Shown here piece by piece: positions 37,112 through 46,323 of a DNA stretch of 55,754 nt. A program made the position numbers and the translations under genes. This DNA is from Caldilineales bacterium (GTDB lineage Bacteria; Chloroflexota; Anaerolineae; J102): positions 1 to 55,754 of the forward strand of contig JAIBAP010000040.1 in NCBI GenBank assembly GCA_019695115.1, in the 5' to 3' direction. Each line of letters opens with the position of its first letter. Position 1 is the first letter of the stretch. The notes under the pieces are model-generated. The model was not told the DNA's origin and ran no database searches. It saw nothing but the letters and a program-made list of their open reading frames with translations.

Positions 37112-38233
37112 TTACAAAGCGGTCAGCACCGACGCCAACCAGCCAGCAAGGGCGCCGCCCAACACCAGCCAGGCCGCGTTGAGACGAAAACGGAAGAAAA
37201 GAACCCCGCCAACGAGCAGCAACAACCACGCCTGCCAGGTCGTCAGCGTCAGGCGACCCAGATTCCAGGCCACCACCAACATCAGCGCCACCGCACTCAC
37301 CGTCACCGCATCCAGAAAAGCCGCCATCCAGGGCGAGCGACGCAGCCGGGGGACGAGCGGGTTGAGCGCCCAGACGAAAAAGAACGAGGGCAAGAAGATG
37401 GCCACCGTGGCCACGACCGCCCCCTGCCACCCGGCCACGACATAGCCGACGAAGGTGGCCGTGCTCAGCAGCGGGCCGGGGGTGAACTGGCCGACGGCGA
37501 TGGCGTCGATCAGCTGCTGCTCGCTCAGCCAGCCCAGGTTCTGCACCAGCCCGCCCTGCAAAAAGGCGTACAACACATAGCCGCTGCCATAGAGCACACT
37601 GCCGATGAACAAGAAGTAGGCGCCCACCTGCCACAGCGGCACGGCCCCACCCACAGCCAACGGCAAAGCCAGCGCCGGCGCCAACGCAGACCGCTCGCGG
37701 GCCGCCTGCCACCGCAGCCAGACCATGCCCAGCAGCCCACCGGCAAACAGCGCCGCCACCTCGTTCAGCCCGGCCAGCGCCGCCGCCGCCACCGCCAGGC
37801 CAATCCCCAGCAGCGACCCATTCTTGACCGCCGACCGGCCCAGCTTCCACACCGCCGCCAGGATGATGACGATGACGACCGGCCGCGTCCCCCACAGCAG
37901 CCGCTCCACCTGCGGCAGACCGCCAAAACGGACGTAGAACCAGGCGATCAGCCCGGTGATCAGCGCCGCCGGCAGGATGAAACTGGCCCCCGCCACCACC
38001 AGGCCCGGCAGCCGGGCGCGGGTGAAGCCCACGTGCATCGTCATCTCGGTCGAGTTGGGGCCGGGGATCAGATTCGTGGCCGCCATCAGGTCGAGGAAAT
38101 GCGCCCGCTCCAGCCAGCCGCGACGGGTCACCACCTCATCCTCCATCATGGCGATGTGCGCCGCCGGGCCGCCAAAGCCGGTGACGCCCAGCTTGAGGAA
38201 CACGGCTGCCAGCTCACCCAGCCGCGAGCTCAT
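37112..38233 (-). CDS. chrA: Chromate transporter ChrA (two-domain form)
   Basis: 373-residue membrane protein with two homologous halves of about six helices each, the long-chain CHR form. Signatures are GFGGPAAHIAMM near residue 18 and the PGPNSTEMTMHVG motif in the first half, and GQFTPGPLLSTATFVGY in the second. ChrA expels chromate using the proton gradient. ATG 38233 overlaps the arsC stop by four bases. The longer frame would run through arsC. Confidence 0.93.
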   Translation of the reverse strand: MSSRLGELAAVFLKLGVTGFGGPAAHIAMMEDEVVTRRGWLERAHFLDLMAATNLIPGPNSTEMTMHVGFTRARLPGLVVAGASFILPAALITGLIAWFYVRFGGLPQVERLLWGTRPVVIVIILAAVWKLGRSAVKNGSLLGIGLAVAAAALAGLNEVAALFAGGLLGMVWLRWQAARERSALAPALALPLAVGGAVPLWQVGAYFLFIGSVLYGSGYVLYAFLQGGLVQNLGWLSEQQLIDAIAVGQFTPGPLLSTATFVGYVVAGWQGAVVATVAIFLPSFFFVWALNPLVPRLRRSPWMAAFLDAVTVSAVALMLVVAWNLGRLTLTTWQAWLLLLVGGVLFFRFRLNAAWLVLGGALAGWLASVLTAL

Positions 38234-38670
38234 CCGTCCACCCTCATCGCCCCGTCCTGCCGCGCCGCCAGGTAGCCGACCAGCCGCCGGCGGATGTCGT
38301 CGCGCGCCTGCCGGAACACGGCCATCTGCTCGGCCAGGCTCCCGCTCGCCTTGGCCGGGTCGGGGAAGCCGATATGAGCCACCTGGCCCTGGCGCAGCCA
38401 TAGCGGGCAATTTTCGGCGGCGTCATCGCAGACGGTGATCACCAGATCGAAGTGAGCGTCCAAGAACTCATCGAGCGATTTCGAGCGCGCCTCGGCGATG
38501 TCGATACCGATCTCGGCCAGGACGCGCACAGCCAGGGGGTGAACGAAGCCGGCCGGCTCGGTGCCGGCCGAAACCGCATCCCAGCTGTTGGCGAGGTCAT
38601 GGTTGACCAGGGCCTCGGCCATCTGGCTGCGGCAAGAGTTGCCGGTGCAGAGAATGAGGACGGTGGGCAT
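38230..38670 (-). CDS. arsC: Arsenate reductase, low-molecular-weight phosphatase type (ArsC)
   Basis: 146-residue enzyme that starts [29 protein letters not shown] is the P-loop CX5R with the nucleophilic Cys. The pair in CDDAAENCP supplies the relay Cys residues of thioredoxin-coupled ArsC, and FPDPAK provides the late Asp. It reduces arsenate to arsenite. The position between a phosphate importer, which also takes in arsenate, and chrA fits oxyanion detoxification. No arsenite efflux gene is in the window. A tyrosine phosphatase role is less likely given the Cys pair. Confidence 0.9.
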   Translation of the reverse strand: MPTVLILCTGNSCRSQMAEALVNHDLANSWDAVSAGTEPAGFVHPLAVRVLAEIGIDIAEARSKSLDEFLDAHFDLVITVCDDAAENCPLWLRQGQVAHIGFPDPAKASGSLAEQMAVFRQARDDIRRRLVGYLAARQDGAMRVDG

Positions 38671-38678
38671 GGTGGGGG

Positions 38679-38841
38679 GATTGGAGATTGGGGATTGGGG
38701 ATTGGAGATTGGTTATTGGAGATTGGTTATTGGAGATTGGTTATTGGAGATTGGTTATTGGAGATTGACACGCACCACGGAACACGAAACACGCACCACG
38801 GAACACGCATCACGGAACACGAAACACGCAACACGGAACAT
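38679..38841. repeat. GGAGATTGG and ACGGAACACG short repeat tracts
   Basis: About ten degenerate copies of GGAGATTGG/GGTTATTGG run from 38679 to 38768, followed by CACGGAACACGAAACACGCAC units to about 38841. They lie upstream of the arsC start and belong to the same families as the repeats at 7.3 kb and 53.9 kb. Confidence 0.85.
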
Positions 38842-38880
38842 AATCGCACACTGTGATCACATAGCCAAAATGCACCTTCT

Positions 38881-38913
38881 AGACCCTAAAGGTCTTGGAG
38901 ACCTTTAGGGTCT
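38881..38913. terminator. Perfect inverted repeat after the second pstB
   Basis: AGACCCTAAAGGTCT and AGACCTTTAGGGTCT (15-bp perfect arms, 3-base loop) lie 24 bases after the pstB stop. It probably ends the second pst transcript; related degenerate and variant forms are at 16876 and 42023. Confidence 0.65.
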
Positions 38914-38936
38914 GGTTTGAATGGGTCTGATTGGCA

Positions 38937-39725
38937 TCACCCAAACCGGCCGGTGATGTAATCCTCGGTCACGCGGCTCTTGGGCAGCGTGAACAACTCT
39001 TTGGTCGGCGCGAACTCTTCCAGATAGCCGGTGCGTTCGGGCGTGACGGTGAAGAAGGCGGTGAAGTCCGACACCCGCGATGCCTGCTGCATGTTGTGAG
39101 TGACGATGATGATGGTGTAGTTCTGCGTCAATTCACGCATCAGTTCTTCGATGCGCAGGGTGGCGATAGGGTCGAGGGCAGAACATGGCTCGTCCATAAG
39201 GATGATGTCGGGTTGGACGGCGATGGCGCGGGCGATGCACAGCCGCTGTTGCTGGCCGCCAGACAGGGAATAGCCGCTCTGCTTGAGCTTATCCTTGACC
39301 TCATCCCAAAGCGCCGCCCCGCGCAGCGCCTCCTCGACCAGATCATCCATCTTGCCCTTGAAGCCATTGATCTTGGCGCCCCAGGCCACGTTTTCGTAGA
39401 TGCTCTTGGGGAAAGGGTTCGGCTTCTGGAAGACCATGCCGATGCGCCGCCGCACCTGCACAGCATCCACATCGGCGTCGTAGATGTTCATGCCGTGGAA
39501 CAGAACCTCACCCTTGCTGCGGGCGATGGGGATCAGGTCGTTCATGCGGTTGAAGGCCCGCAACACCGTGCTCTTGCCACAGCCCGAAGGCCCGATCAGA
39601 GCCGTGATCTTGCGGCGCTCGATCTTGAGCGTGATGTCCTTGACGGCGTGAAAACCACCGTAATAGACGTTGAGAGCGGTCGCCTCGATGGCGTGGCGGC
39701 CGTTGCTTGCGACGGCATTTTCCAT
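38937..39725 (-). CDS. pstB: Phosphate ABC ATPase PstB (canonical)
   Basis: 262-residue ATPase with every catalytic motif intact: Walker [11 protein letters not shown]-loop VFQKPNPFP, signature LSGGQQQR, Walker [11 protein letters not shown] and H-loop VTHNMQQ. It ends in EDYITGRFG, as PstB proteins do. As the only ATPase of this operon it should work as a homodimer, in contrast to the two unlike ATPases at 17760-19299. The ATG at 39725 shares one base with the pstA stop. Confidence 0.95.
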   Translation of the reverse strand: MENAVASNGRHAIEATALNVYYGGFHAVKDITLKIERRKITALIGPSGCGKSTVLRAFNRMNDLIPIARSKGEVLFHGMNIYDADVDAVQVRRRIGMVFQKPNPFPKSIYENVAWGAKINGFKGKMDDLVEEALRGAALWDEVKDKLKQSGYSLSGGQQQRLCIARAIAVQPDIILMDEPCSALDPIATLRIEELMRELTQNYTIIIVTHNMQQASRVSDFTAFFTVTPERTGYLEEFAPTKELFTLPKSRVTEDYITGRFG

Positions 39726-40999
39726 CAGCCTGAACTCCGTGAATAGCGATTGCGCAGCCAAATGGCGGTGGCATTGAGGGCGAGCAGCAGCGCCAACAAC
39801 ACCAGGATGGCCGCTGCTGCCAGGTTGCGGAACTCCTCCTGAGGCCGGGAAGTCCACTGGTAGATTTGAGCGGGCAAGGTCGTGAATTTGGCGAAGGGGC
39901 TGTCGGGATCGACGACGATGAAGGTGGAGACGCCGACCACGATCAACGGCGCCGTCTCGCCAAAAGCGCGCGAGACCGAGAGGATGACGCCGGTGAGGAT
40001 GCCGGAGATGGAACTGGGCAGAACATGGTGCCACACCGTCTGCCACTTCGTCGCCCCCAGGCCGTAGCTGGCCTCGCGCAGGCTGCGCGGCACCGCCCGG
40101 ATGGCCTCGCGGGCATTGATGATCACCAGCGGCAGGATGAGCAGCCCCAGCGTCAGCCCGGCCGAGAGGATGGTGCGACCGTTGGCCGTGGAAGGGTCGC
40201 CGACGCCGAAGATCAGCCCACTGGTCAGCGGCCCCAGATAGCGCACGAACACGGCCAGGCCCAACATGCCGTAGATGATCGAGGGCACGCCGGCCAGGTT
40301 GTTGATGTTGGTCTCGATGATCTGATCGAAACGACTGCCGCGCGTGTACTCCTCCAGATAGATGGCCGCCGCCGCGCCCAACGGCACAGCCAGCAAGAAG
40401 GCGATCAGCGTCACCAACAGCGAACCGAGGATGGCCGTGCGGATGCCGGCGTGGGTGGGGTCGGAGGATTGCGGCGAGGTGATGAAATCCCAGCTCACCC
40501 AGCTGCGGAACTCGAGCGTGGCGTTGGCAATAGCGGCAGCCTCGGCCTCGATCTCGGCCCGGTGGAAGAGCGACTCGGCCAGGGTCCAGGTCGCGACGAT
40601 CTTCGGCTCGATCACCTCCGCCTGCACCAGTTCCACCAGCTCGGGCTGGGTGCGTTCGACCAGCGTCTGTGTGGCTGCAAGGGCGCGCAGACGCCCCTTC
40701 GACACGTTGGCCTGCAAAATCGCGATCAACTCGGCGGCGGAGAGTTCGGACAACGAGGTCGCGCCAGTGGATGAGGAGGCAAGCAGCGAGGTCGGCTCGA
40801 TTGCGTTCTGATAGGCCACGTAGCCAAAGGCATCGTTGGCGACATCGATCAGCAAGACGGCCAGGGCCAGGATGCCGGCCAACGTCGACAAAAAGAAAGC
40901 GCTGCGCCAGACCGTCCCCCAGCGGCGGCGACGACGCACGAAGGCTGTGTAGTCTGCGCCTGCGGGATAGCGGCCTGCGGGCTGCGAATCGGCGGCCAT
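39725..40999 (-). CDS. pstA: Phosphate ABC permease PstA with long N-terminal insert
   Basis: 424-residue PstA, about 140 residues longer than the copy at 19305. The extra part lies between the first helix (about 32-55) and the second: it is hydrophilic and helical ([13 protein letters not shown] to [13 protein letters not shown]), probably periplasmic, and reminiscent of the N-terminal extra domain of some PstA proteins. The core is normal: [18 protein letters not shown] and [39 protein letters not shown]. Start ATG 40999 lies two bases after the pstC stop. Confidence 0.93.
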   Translation of the reverse strand: MAADSQPAGRYPAGADYTAFVRRRRRWGTVWRSAFFLSTLAGILALAVLLIDVANDAFGYVAYQNAIEPTSLLASSSTGATSLSELSAAELIAILQANVSKGRLRALAATQTLVERTQPELVELVQAEVIEPKIVATWTLAESLFHRAEIEAEAAAIANATLEFRSWVSWDFITSPQSSDPTHAGIRTAILGSLLVTLIAFLLAVPLGAAAAIYLEEYTRGSRFDQIIETNINNLAGVPSIIYGMLGLAVFVRYLGPLTSGLIFGVGDPSTANGRTILSAGLTLGLLILPLVIINAREAIRAVPRSLREASYGLGATKWQTVWHHVLPSSISGILTGVILSVSRAFGETAPLIVVGVSTFIVVDPDSPFAKFTTLPAQIYQWTSRPQEEFRNLAAAAILVLLALLLALNATAIWLRNRYSRSSG

Positions 41000-41001
41000 G
41001 C

Positions 41002-41997
41002 TCAATACTCCTGGCGGAAGCGGCGCACGATCCAGCGGCTGATGATGTTGAGGATCATGGTGATGAGGAAAAGCATCAAGGCGATGGCAAAGATGCTGTC
41101 GTAATCGATCGAGTCGTAACTGAGGTCGCCGCCGCTGATGCGGACGATGTGGCCGGTCATGGTCTCGGCGGCCTTGAAAGGATTGAGGAAGCTCAGGCCG
41201 CTCAAGGCCTGGCCCCAACTGGCGAAATTACGCGGGCCGGAGCCGGCGGCAATCGCCACCACCATCGTTTCGCCGATCGCTCGCGACATGGCGACGATGA
41301 AGGCCGCGGCCAGGCCAGAGATGGCGGCCGGCAGCACCACGCGCACGGCCGTCTCCAGCCGGGTGGCGCCGATGCCAAAGGCAGCCTCGCGCAGGGCGCG
41401 CGGCACGGCGCTGAGGGCGTCCTCGCTCATCGAACTGACCAGCGGGATGATGAGGATGCCGATGACGATGCCGGCCGAGGCCACGTTGAAGACCTCCACC
41501 CGGTCGGCGCCGAAAATCGTTTGCAGAAGTGGGGTCACGAAGCCCAGGGCAAAGAAGCCATAGACCACGGTGGGGATGCCGGCCAGGACTTCGAGCGTGG
41601 GTTTGAGGAAGCTGCGGGCGCGAGCCGAGGCATATTCGCTCAGGTAGATGGCGATCATCAGACCCAAAGGCAATGCCACCAACATGCCGATGAGACTGGT
41701 GAGCAAGGTGGCATCGAAGAGGGCGAAGATGCCGAACTGACCGATTTGCGGCTGCCAGGCCGTGCCGGTGAGGAATTCCAGCACCGAGGCTTCGGGCCGG
41801 GCGAAGAAGCGGTAGGCATCGACGGCAAGGACGAGCACGATGCCGATGGTGGTGAAGACCGAGACCAGCCCGGCCAGCCACAGCAGCACCTGGATGATCT
41901 GCTCGCCCAGGCGACGCCGCCGGCGCAGGTCGATCTCGTCGCCGGTCCTGGCGTTGGCGGCGCCTGCGGCCCGCAGGCTGGTGAATTCACGTTGCAT
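41002..41997 (-). CDS. pstC: Phosphate ABC permease PstC
   Basis: 331-residue permease with six helices. The motifs [19 protein letters not shown] and [39 protein letters not shown] identify PstC. A 35-residue basic N-terminus precedes the first helix. ATG 41997 is used; the frame is open to 42030, but that start would fall close to the hairpin that separates pstS from pstC. Confidence 0.94.
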   Translation of the reverse strand: MQREFTSLRAAGAANARTGDEIDLRRRRRLGEQIIQVLLWLAGLVSVFTTIGIVLVLAVDAYRFFARPEASVLEFLTGTAWQPQIGQFGIFALFDATLLTSLIGMLVALPLGLMIAIYLSEYASARARSFLKPTLEVLAGIPTVVYGFFALGFVTPLLQTIFGADRVEVFNVASAGIVIGILIIPLVSSMSEDALSAVPRALREAAFGIGATRLETAVRVVLPAAISGLAAAFIVAMSRAIGETMVVAIAAGSGPRNFASWGQALSGLSFLNPFKAAETMTGHIVRISGGDLSYDSIDYDSIFAIALMLFLITMILNIISRWIVRRFRQEY

Positions 41998-42022
41998 GGT
42001 GGCGTGCTCAGAAAAAGGGGGA

Positions 42023-42053
42023 GACCCCAAGGGTTTGCGAAACCCTTGGGGTC
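42023..42053 (-). terminator. Hairpin and T-rich tract between pstS and pstC
   Basis: GACCCCAAGGGTTT and AAACCCTTGGGGTC (14-bp perfect arms, 3-base loop). On the - strand it is followed by CTCCCCCTTTTTC, which resembles a leaky terminator or 3'-end stabiliser. This would give more binding protein than permease, as in many ABC operons. Confidence 0.65.
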
Positions 42054-42066
42054 GGGTCTGTCTCTG

Positions 42067-43143
42067 TTACTGGCCGGTAGTGGTCAGCCAGGTTTGTCGG
42101 GCCTGTTCAAGGGACTCTTGCGAGGCGGGAAAGTATCCCACTTTGGCGATCACATCGTTCACCCGGCTCAGAACGAAGTTGAGAAAGGCCGCCACCTGCG
42201 GCTTGCCTTTCATTACGCCCGCGTCCGAGTACATGAACAACGGCCGCGCCAGCGGGTACTCGCCCGCATCCACCGTCTCGGCGCTCGGCGACACGCCATC
42301 GATGGGGGCGTCCTTCAACCTGCTGGCGTTCTCCTCGAAGTAGGCATAGCCAAAGTAGCCGATGGCATACTTGTCGCCTTCTACACCCTGCACCAACACA
42401 TTGTCATCTTCCGACAACTGCAGGTTCGCTGCCCCCAGCAACTGCTGCTCGCCCTTGCCATTGTCAGCTTCCTTGTCCACCACATAGACGGGATCCATCA
42501 CCACCTCGACGAAGTAATCGAACGTCCCCGAATCCGTCCCTGGGCTGAAGCGTTTGATCGGCGCCGCCGGCCAGGCCGGGTTCACATCCGACCAGTTCGT
42601 CGCCTCCGACGAGAACAGTTTCGCCAATTCCGCCTTTGTGATCCCTTCTGGGCCAATCCAGTCATTGGCAGGATTCACCACCACCGCCAGGGCGTCGGTG
42701 CCGATCTTGAACTCGACCGGCTGGCGCGGCGGGGTCAGCTGCCCGCAACTCTCGATCTCGCTCTCCTTGATCGCCCGCGAGGCATTGGAGATGTCCGTCT
42801 CTCCCGCCTTACAGAAGCGTTCGAACCCGGCCCCGGAACCAATCGAGTCGATCGTGATGTTGCCCGCGTACCCTTCGTCAACGAACAACTCGGCCAGCGC
42901 CTCGGCCAAGGGGTACACCGTCGAGCTACCGGCGGCGATGATGTCGCCCTTCACTTCCAGCGGGTTCACCTCCGGCAGCGTCGCGCCGCCAGCCGGCGCA
43001 GCGGTGGGTTCAGGGGCCTGGGTCGGCTCAGGGGCCTGGGTGGGTGCGACAGTGGGCGCCGGCGTCGAACCGCCGCCACAGGCTGACAGCACGAGGCTGG
43101 CTACAACCAGAAGACCGAAAAGGATCAGTAGACTACGTTTCAT
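42067..43143 (-). CDS. pstS: Phosphate-binding lipoprotein PstS, second type
   Basis: 358-residue lipoprotein; lipobox VLSAC with Cys22, then a Pro/Thr/Ala linker. The binding protein has AAGSSTVYPLAEAL, SIGSGAGFERFCKAGETDISNASR and SPGTDSGTFDYFVE, which supply the phosphate ligands of the family. It is of the longer PstS/SphX-like type and starts the operon pstS-pstC-pstA-pstB. GGAGGAG precedes ATG 43143. A candidate Pho box lies about 150-200 bases upstream. Confidence 0.95.
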   Translation of the reverse strand: MKRSLLILFGLLVVASLVLSACGGGSTPAPTVAPTQAPEPTQAPEPTAAPAGGATLPEVNPLEVKGDIIAAGSSTVYPLAEALAELFVDEGYAGNITIDSIGSGAGFERFCKAGETDISNASRAIKESEIESCGQLTPPRQPVEFKIGTDALAVVVNPANDWIGPEGITKAELAKLFSSEATNWSDVNPAWPAAPIKRFSPGTDSGTFDYFVEVVMDPVYVVDKEADNGKGEQQLLGAANLQLSEDDNVLVQGVEGDKYAIGYFGYAYFEENASRLKDAPIDGVSPSAETVDAGEYPLARPLFMYSDAGVMKGKPQVAAFLNFVLSRVNDVIAKVGYFPASQESLEQARQTWLTTTGQ

Positions 43144-43457
43144 TTCTCCTCCAGAGAAGGTGGGACTATGTCCCGGTTGGGGTGCGCCGCTCAAGACGCT
43201 GTCGGTAACGGCGCTGTCGGTAAGGGCGTTGTCTGTGAAATTTCTTGCAAGCATGACGATAGCACAGCCGCCGCCCCCTGTCTTCAAGCCGCTGTTAATT
43301 TCCCATCAAGTTTCATTAACGACCGCCTCAAGCTTTCTTAACCTGTCCGGTCCGCGCCGGCAGCCCGCGCTTGACGCCGCCCGCAAGCGTGGTATCATGC
43401 GCGTGTGGCCCGAATCGCAGGCCAACGACTTTTCCTTCCCCGCCAGGAGACGCAAAC
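43144..43457. other. Divergent intergenic region between pstS and a toxin-antitoxin pair
   Basis: 314 bases. It holds two direct copies of CGCTGTCGGTAA near 43198-43226, the Pho-box-like array at 43294-43342 and AGGAG at 43445-43449 for the next gene. The promoters of both operons should be here. Confidence 0.6.
43294..43342 (-). promoter_or_regulatory. Pho-box-like array of 11-base repeats upstream of pstS
   Basis: On the - strand five elements follow one another: GTTAAGAAAGC, TTGAGGCGGTC, GTTAATGAAAC, TTGATGGGAAA, TTAAC. The TTAA/TTGA cores repeat every 10-12 bases. This is the layout of PhoB/PhoP direct-repeat operators, with cores on one face of the helix. The consensus is not identical to that of E. 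coli or Bacillus. Confidence 0.6.
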
Positions 43458-43781
43458 GTGACCACACTCACCCTGGAACTTTCGCCGCACTTGTTGGAAC
43501 GCCTGACCAGGGCGGCCAAACAACGCCAGCAGCCCGTCGAAGACCTGGCCTCGTCGCTGCTGTCAGAGAGTCTGACCGCGACCTCGTATCCTGCTATGGA
43601 TGAGCGAGAACGCGTGGATCAGGTGTTACGTGAATCGGCGATGCTCGTCTATCTCACCGACAGTCTACGCGCTCGCATCGATCCCACTGTCCATCGCGCG
43701 GATGTCATCGCCGCGCTGGACGCTGCTGGCGACGAACCCTTAAGCCAGATTGTCCAGGAGCAACGCGGCCAAAAAGGATGA
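43458..43781 (+). CDS. VapB-like antitoxin
   Basis: 107-residue protein that starts MTTLTLELSPHLLERLTRAAKQ, the beta-strand then helix of a ribbon-helix-helix DNA-binding domain, followed by helical acidic residues that would bind the toxin. GTG 43458 is chosen because AGGAG lies eight bases upstream; an ATG further upstream has no such site. Its stop overlaps the start of the PIN-domain toxin (ATGA). Confidence 0.75.
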   Translation: MTTLTLELSPHLLERLTRAAKQRQQPVEDLASSLLSESLTATSYPAMDERERVDQVLRESAMLVYLTDSLRARIDPTVHRADVIAALDAAGDEPLSQIVQEQRGQKG

Positions 43782-44245
43782 GTACACTCTATTTTGACAC
43801 GAGCGCGCTCGTGAAACGTTACAGTTCAGAAATCGGCAGTCAGTGGGTTATTCAACAGTGCTCGCCGGCGATGAACCATAGCCTGATCACGGCTGAGTTT
43901 ACAATGGCCGAAGTGGCGGCTGCTCTCGCCGCCAAACAACGCGCTCCAAAAGGTATTACTCTCGCTCAACGTGACGCAGCTATGTCGGTCTTTCTATCTG
44001 ACTGCAACCAACAATATCGTCTGATTGCTGTCGAGCGGCGGATCATCGAAAGGGCGATTGATTTGACGCAAAGGCATCGACTGCGCGGCTACGACGCCAT
44101 TCATCTGGCTACGGCGATCGAAGCGAATCTTCGCCTGCGGTGGGCCGGCTTGTCCACCCTAATCTGCGTCGCCGCCGACGATGACCTCCTGGCCGCCGCC
44201 GGCGCCGAAGGGCTTCTGACCGAGAACCCCAACCATCATCCCTGA
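43778..44245 (+). CDS. PIN-domain ribonuclease toxin, VapC-like
   Basis: 155-residue PIN-fold protein. The acidic metal-binding residues are visible as Asp7 in LYFDTSALVKRY, Glu in LITAEFTMAEV, Asp in LRGYDAIHLATAI and Asp in CVAADDDLL. PIN toxins cleave RNA with Mg2+. It forms a pair with the overlapping upstream antitoxin. Its last ten bases overlap the 3' end of the convergent hydantoinase-family gene. Confidence 0.88.
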   Translation: MSTLYFDTSALVKRYSSEIGSQWVIQQCSPAMNHSLITAEFTMAEVAAALAAKQRAPKGITLAQRDAAMSVFLSDCNQQYRLIAVERRIIERAIDLTQRHRLRGYDAIHLATAIEANLRLRWAGLSTLICVAADDDLLAAAGAEGLLTENPNHHP

Positions 44246-46284
44246 ATCAAATCAGCCGGATGACGGTCAACACTGGGCCGGGCTGGGCTGGGGCGGCCGG
44301 CGGCGGTGAAAAACAGCTCGGTGCCCAGATAGACCTCGCCATCCAGGGCGCCGGCCACGCGGGCGATGTGATCCTGCCGCCTCATCTGCGTCACGATCTC
44401 CTCGGCCCCGGCCTGCCGCGCCATTTCCTCGATCTGCGGCAGCATCAGCGCCTGCGCATGCGCCACCGCCGCTTCCACCCCCCGGAAATCGTGCACCCCG
44501 TCCTCCAGGTGCAACCGCACCGTCACCTCATCCAGCGGATTGATCAGCAGGCGGCGGCGCAGGATGATCCCGCCTGCCACCGCCCCCACCGCATTCGCCA
44601 CCTCGGCATGGTCGGGGATGACCAGATCGGTGTGCAAGTCCTCGGCCACCTGCGGCATATAGGCGGCGACCGGCGCGCCGATGGCCACCAGCGGCTGCTG
44701 CAAAGCCAACGCCACCGCCAGACCCTGCCCCTGGCCGCCTCGCAGACCCCGCCGCAACAACTCCTTCGCCGCCGGCTCCTTCTCCCAATTCGGCGCCGTC
44801 GCCTCATCGGCCAGCACCTTGCTCACCAACTCGGTGGCCACACGCTCGGCCACTGTCGCCACCACCCGCTCGCAAAACGCCTCCACCGCCATCCCGGCGC
44901 GCGCGGCCAGGGCCTCGGCGCCCAGCCACGCCGCCTCCAGGTTCCAGCGGTCGAAGCGCCCCAACACATGCAGCGCGTCCGTGGGTGTGAAGCCCGCCCG
45001 CCGCACCAGCGCCCGGCCCTCCAGGTCAGCCAGTCGCAGATGGATGAGGCCGTTGCCGGTCTGTTGCACCAGCATGGCCGGCGATTGGGGGCCGCCAGCC
45101 AGCCGGTCGAGCACTTCCCGGTCGCTCTCAGATAGGCGGCTGCCAGGCTGGCGGCCGCGCAGCAGGAACTCGGCGGCGTCGCGGCCGCGTTTATCCCAGG
45201 GGAGCGCAGCCTGCCGCCGGAGTTCCGGCAGGATGTCGGGATATTGGCTGGCCAGCAGAGATAGCGGCGCCACCCGGCGTGGGCCGATCAACAGCCGATC
45301 CATGCCATCGAAACGGACATGGCTATCGCCGCCCAGCCCCACCGTGTGCACATCCACCGCCTCCACCATCGTCCGCCAGCCCGCCACCTGGGCGCCGTCG
45401 GGGTTCAACAGCGGCCAACCCTCGCGCAGCGCCGCAATATCGGTCGTGGTGCCGCCCACATCCACCACCCACACGTCCCTGCGTCCGGCCAGATGCCAGG
45501 CCCCCACAGCGCTCGCGGCCGGGCCAGAGAGAATCGTCTCGATCGGGCGTTCCATCGCCCACTCGGCCCGCACCAACGAGCCATCGCCTTTGACCACCAT
45601 CAACGGCGCCTCGATCCGGAACCCGGCCAGCGTGCGCTGCACCGAGCCGATCAGCTCGCGCAGCGGCAGGATGAGATGGGCGTTGAGGCTGGCCGTCGTC
45701 GCCCGGCGCACCGAGTTCAGCCGGGTGGTGAGGTCGTGCCCGCAGGTGACGGGCAGCTCGGTCAGTTCCGTCACCAACTGGCGGGCGCGCAGTTCGTGGG
45801 CCGGGTTGCGCACGCCGAAATAGCCGGAGATGGCGAAGGCTTCCACCGTCTGGCGGCGGGCGGTGATGGCCGCCACCAGGGCGGCCTCGTCCAACGGCGC
45901 CGCCTCGTTCCCCAATTCATCGTGGCCGCCGCTGATGTAAACCACATCCTCGGCGGCCAGGTCGCGACGAAAACCGAATTGGCGGATCAGGTCTTCGTCG
46001 TAGCCGATCAGCAGCAGACAGACGGCGCCACGGTGGCCCTCGGCCAGGGTGTTGGTGGCCAGCGTGGTCGAGAGCGCCACCAGGGTGACGTGCGACGGGG
46101 TCAGGGCCAGCCCGGCCTCGGCGGCGGCAGTGAAGACCTGGCGGATGGCGCCTTCGATGCCGAGGGCCAGGTCGTGGCGGGTGGTGAGGGCTTTGGCGCC
46201 GGCCAGCACCAGGCCGCGCTCGTGGTCCACAAGCACGGCGTCGGTGTAGGTGCCGCCGGTGTCGATGCCGAGGGCAAGGTTCAT
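44236..46284 (-). CDS. Hydantoinase/oxoprolinase family protein (HyuA type)
   Basis: 682-residue protein of the ATP-dependent hydantoinase A/5-oxoprolinase family, with an actin-like fold. The start LGIDTGGTYTDAVLVD is the phosphate-1 loop, ALSTTLATN follows, and VVDVGGTTTDIAAL near residue 270 is the second phosphate loop. It has the length of a HyuA subunit; the B subunit usually found beside it is absent. The substrate (a cyclic amide) is unknown. It may instead act alone, as several related single-gene members do. Confidence 0.88.
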   Translation of the reverse strand: MNLALGIDTGGTYTDAVLVDHERGLVLAGAKALTTRHDLALGIEGAIRQVFTAAAEAGLALTPSHVTLVALSTTLATNTLAEGHRGAVCLLLIGYDEDLIRQFGFRRDLAAEDVVYISGGHDELGNEAAPLDEAALVAAITARRQTVEAFAISGYFGVRNPAHELRARQLVTELTELPVTCGHDLTTRLNSVRRATTASLNAHLILPLRELIGSVQRTLAGFRIEAPLMVVKGDGSLVRAEWAMERPIETILSGPAASAVGAWHLAGRRDVWVVDVGGTTTDIAALREGWPLLNPDGAQVAGWRTMVEAVDVHTVGLGGDSHVRFDGMDRLLIGPRRVAPLSLLASQYPDILPELRRQAALPWDKRGRDAAEFLLRGRQPGSRLSESDREVLDRLAGGPQSPAMLVQQTGNGLIHLRLADLEGRALVRRAGFTPTDALHVLGRFDRWNLEAAWLGAEALAARAGMAVEAFCERVVATVAERVATELVSKVLADEATAPNWEKEPAAKELLRRGLRGGQGQGLAVALALQQPLVAIGAPVAAYMPQVAEDLHTDLVIPDHAEVANAVGAVAGGIILRRRLLINPLDEVTVRLHLEDGVHDFRGVEAAVAHAQALMLPQIEEMARQAGAEEIVTQMRRQDHIARVAGALDGEVYLGTELFFTAAGRPSPARPSVDRHPADLIQG

Positions 46285-46323
46285 GAGTGTGCCTTCTCCA
46301 GATGTCGTGGGATGGCCGTCATT

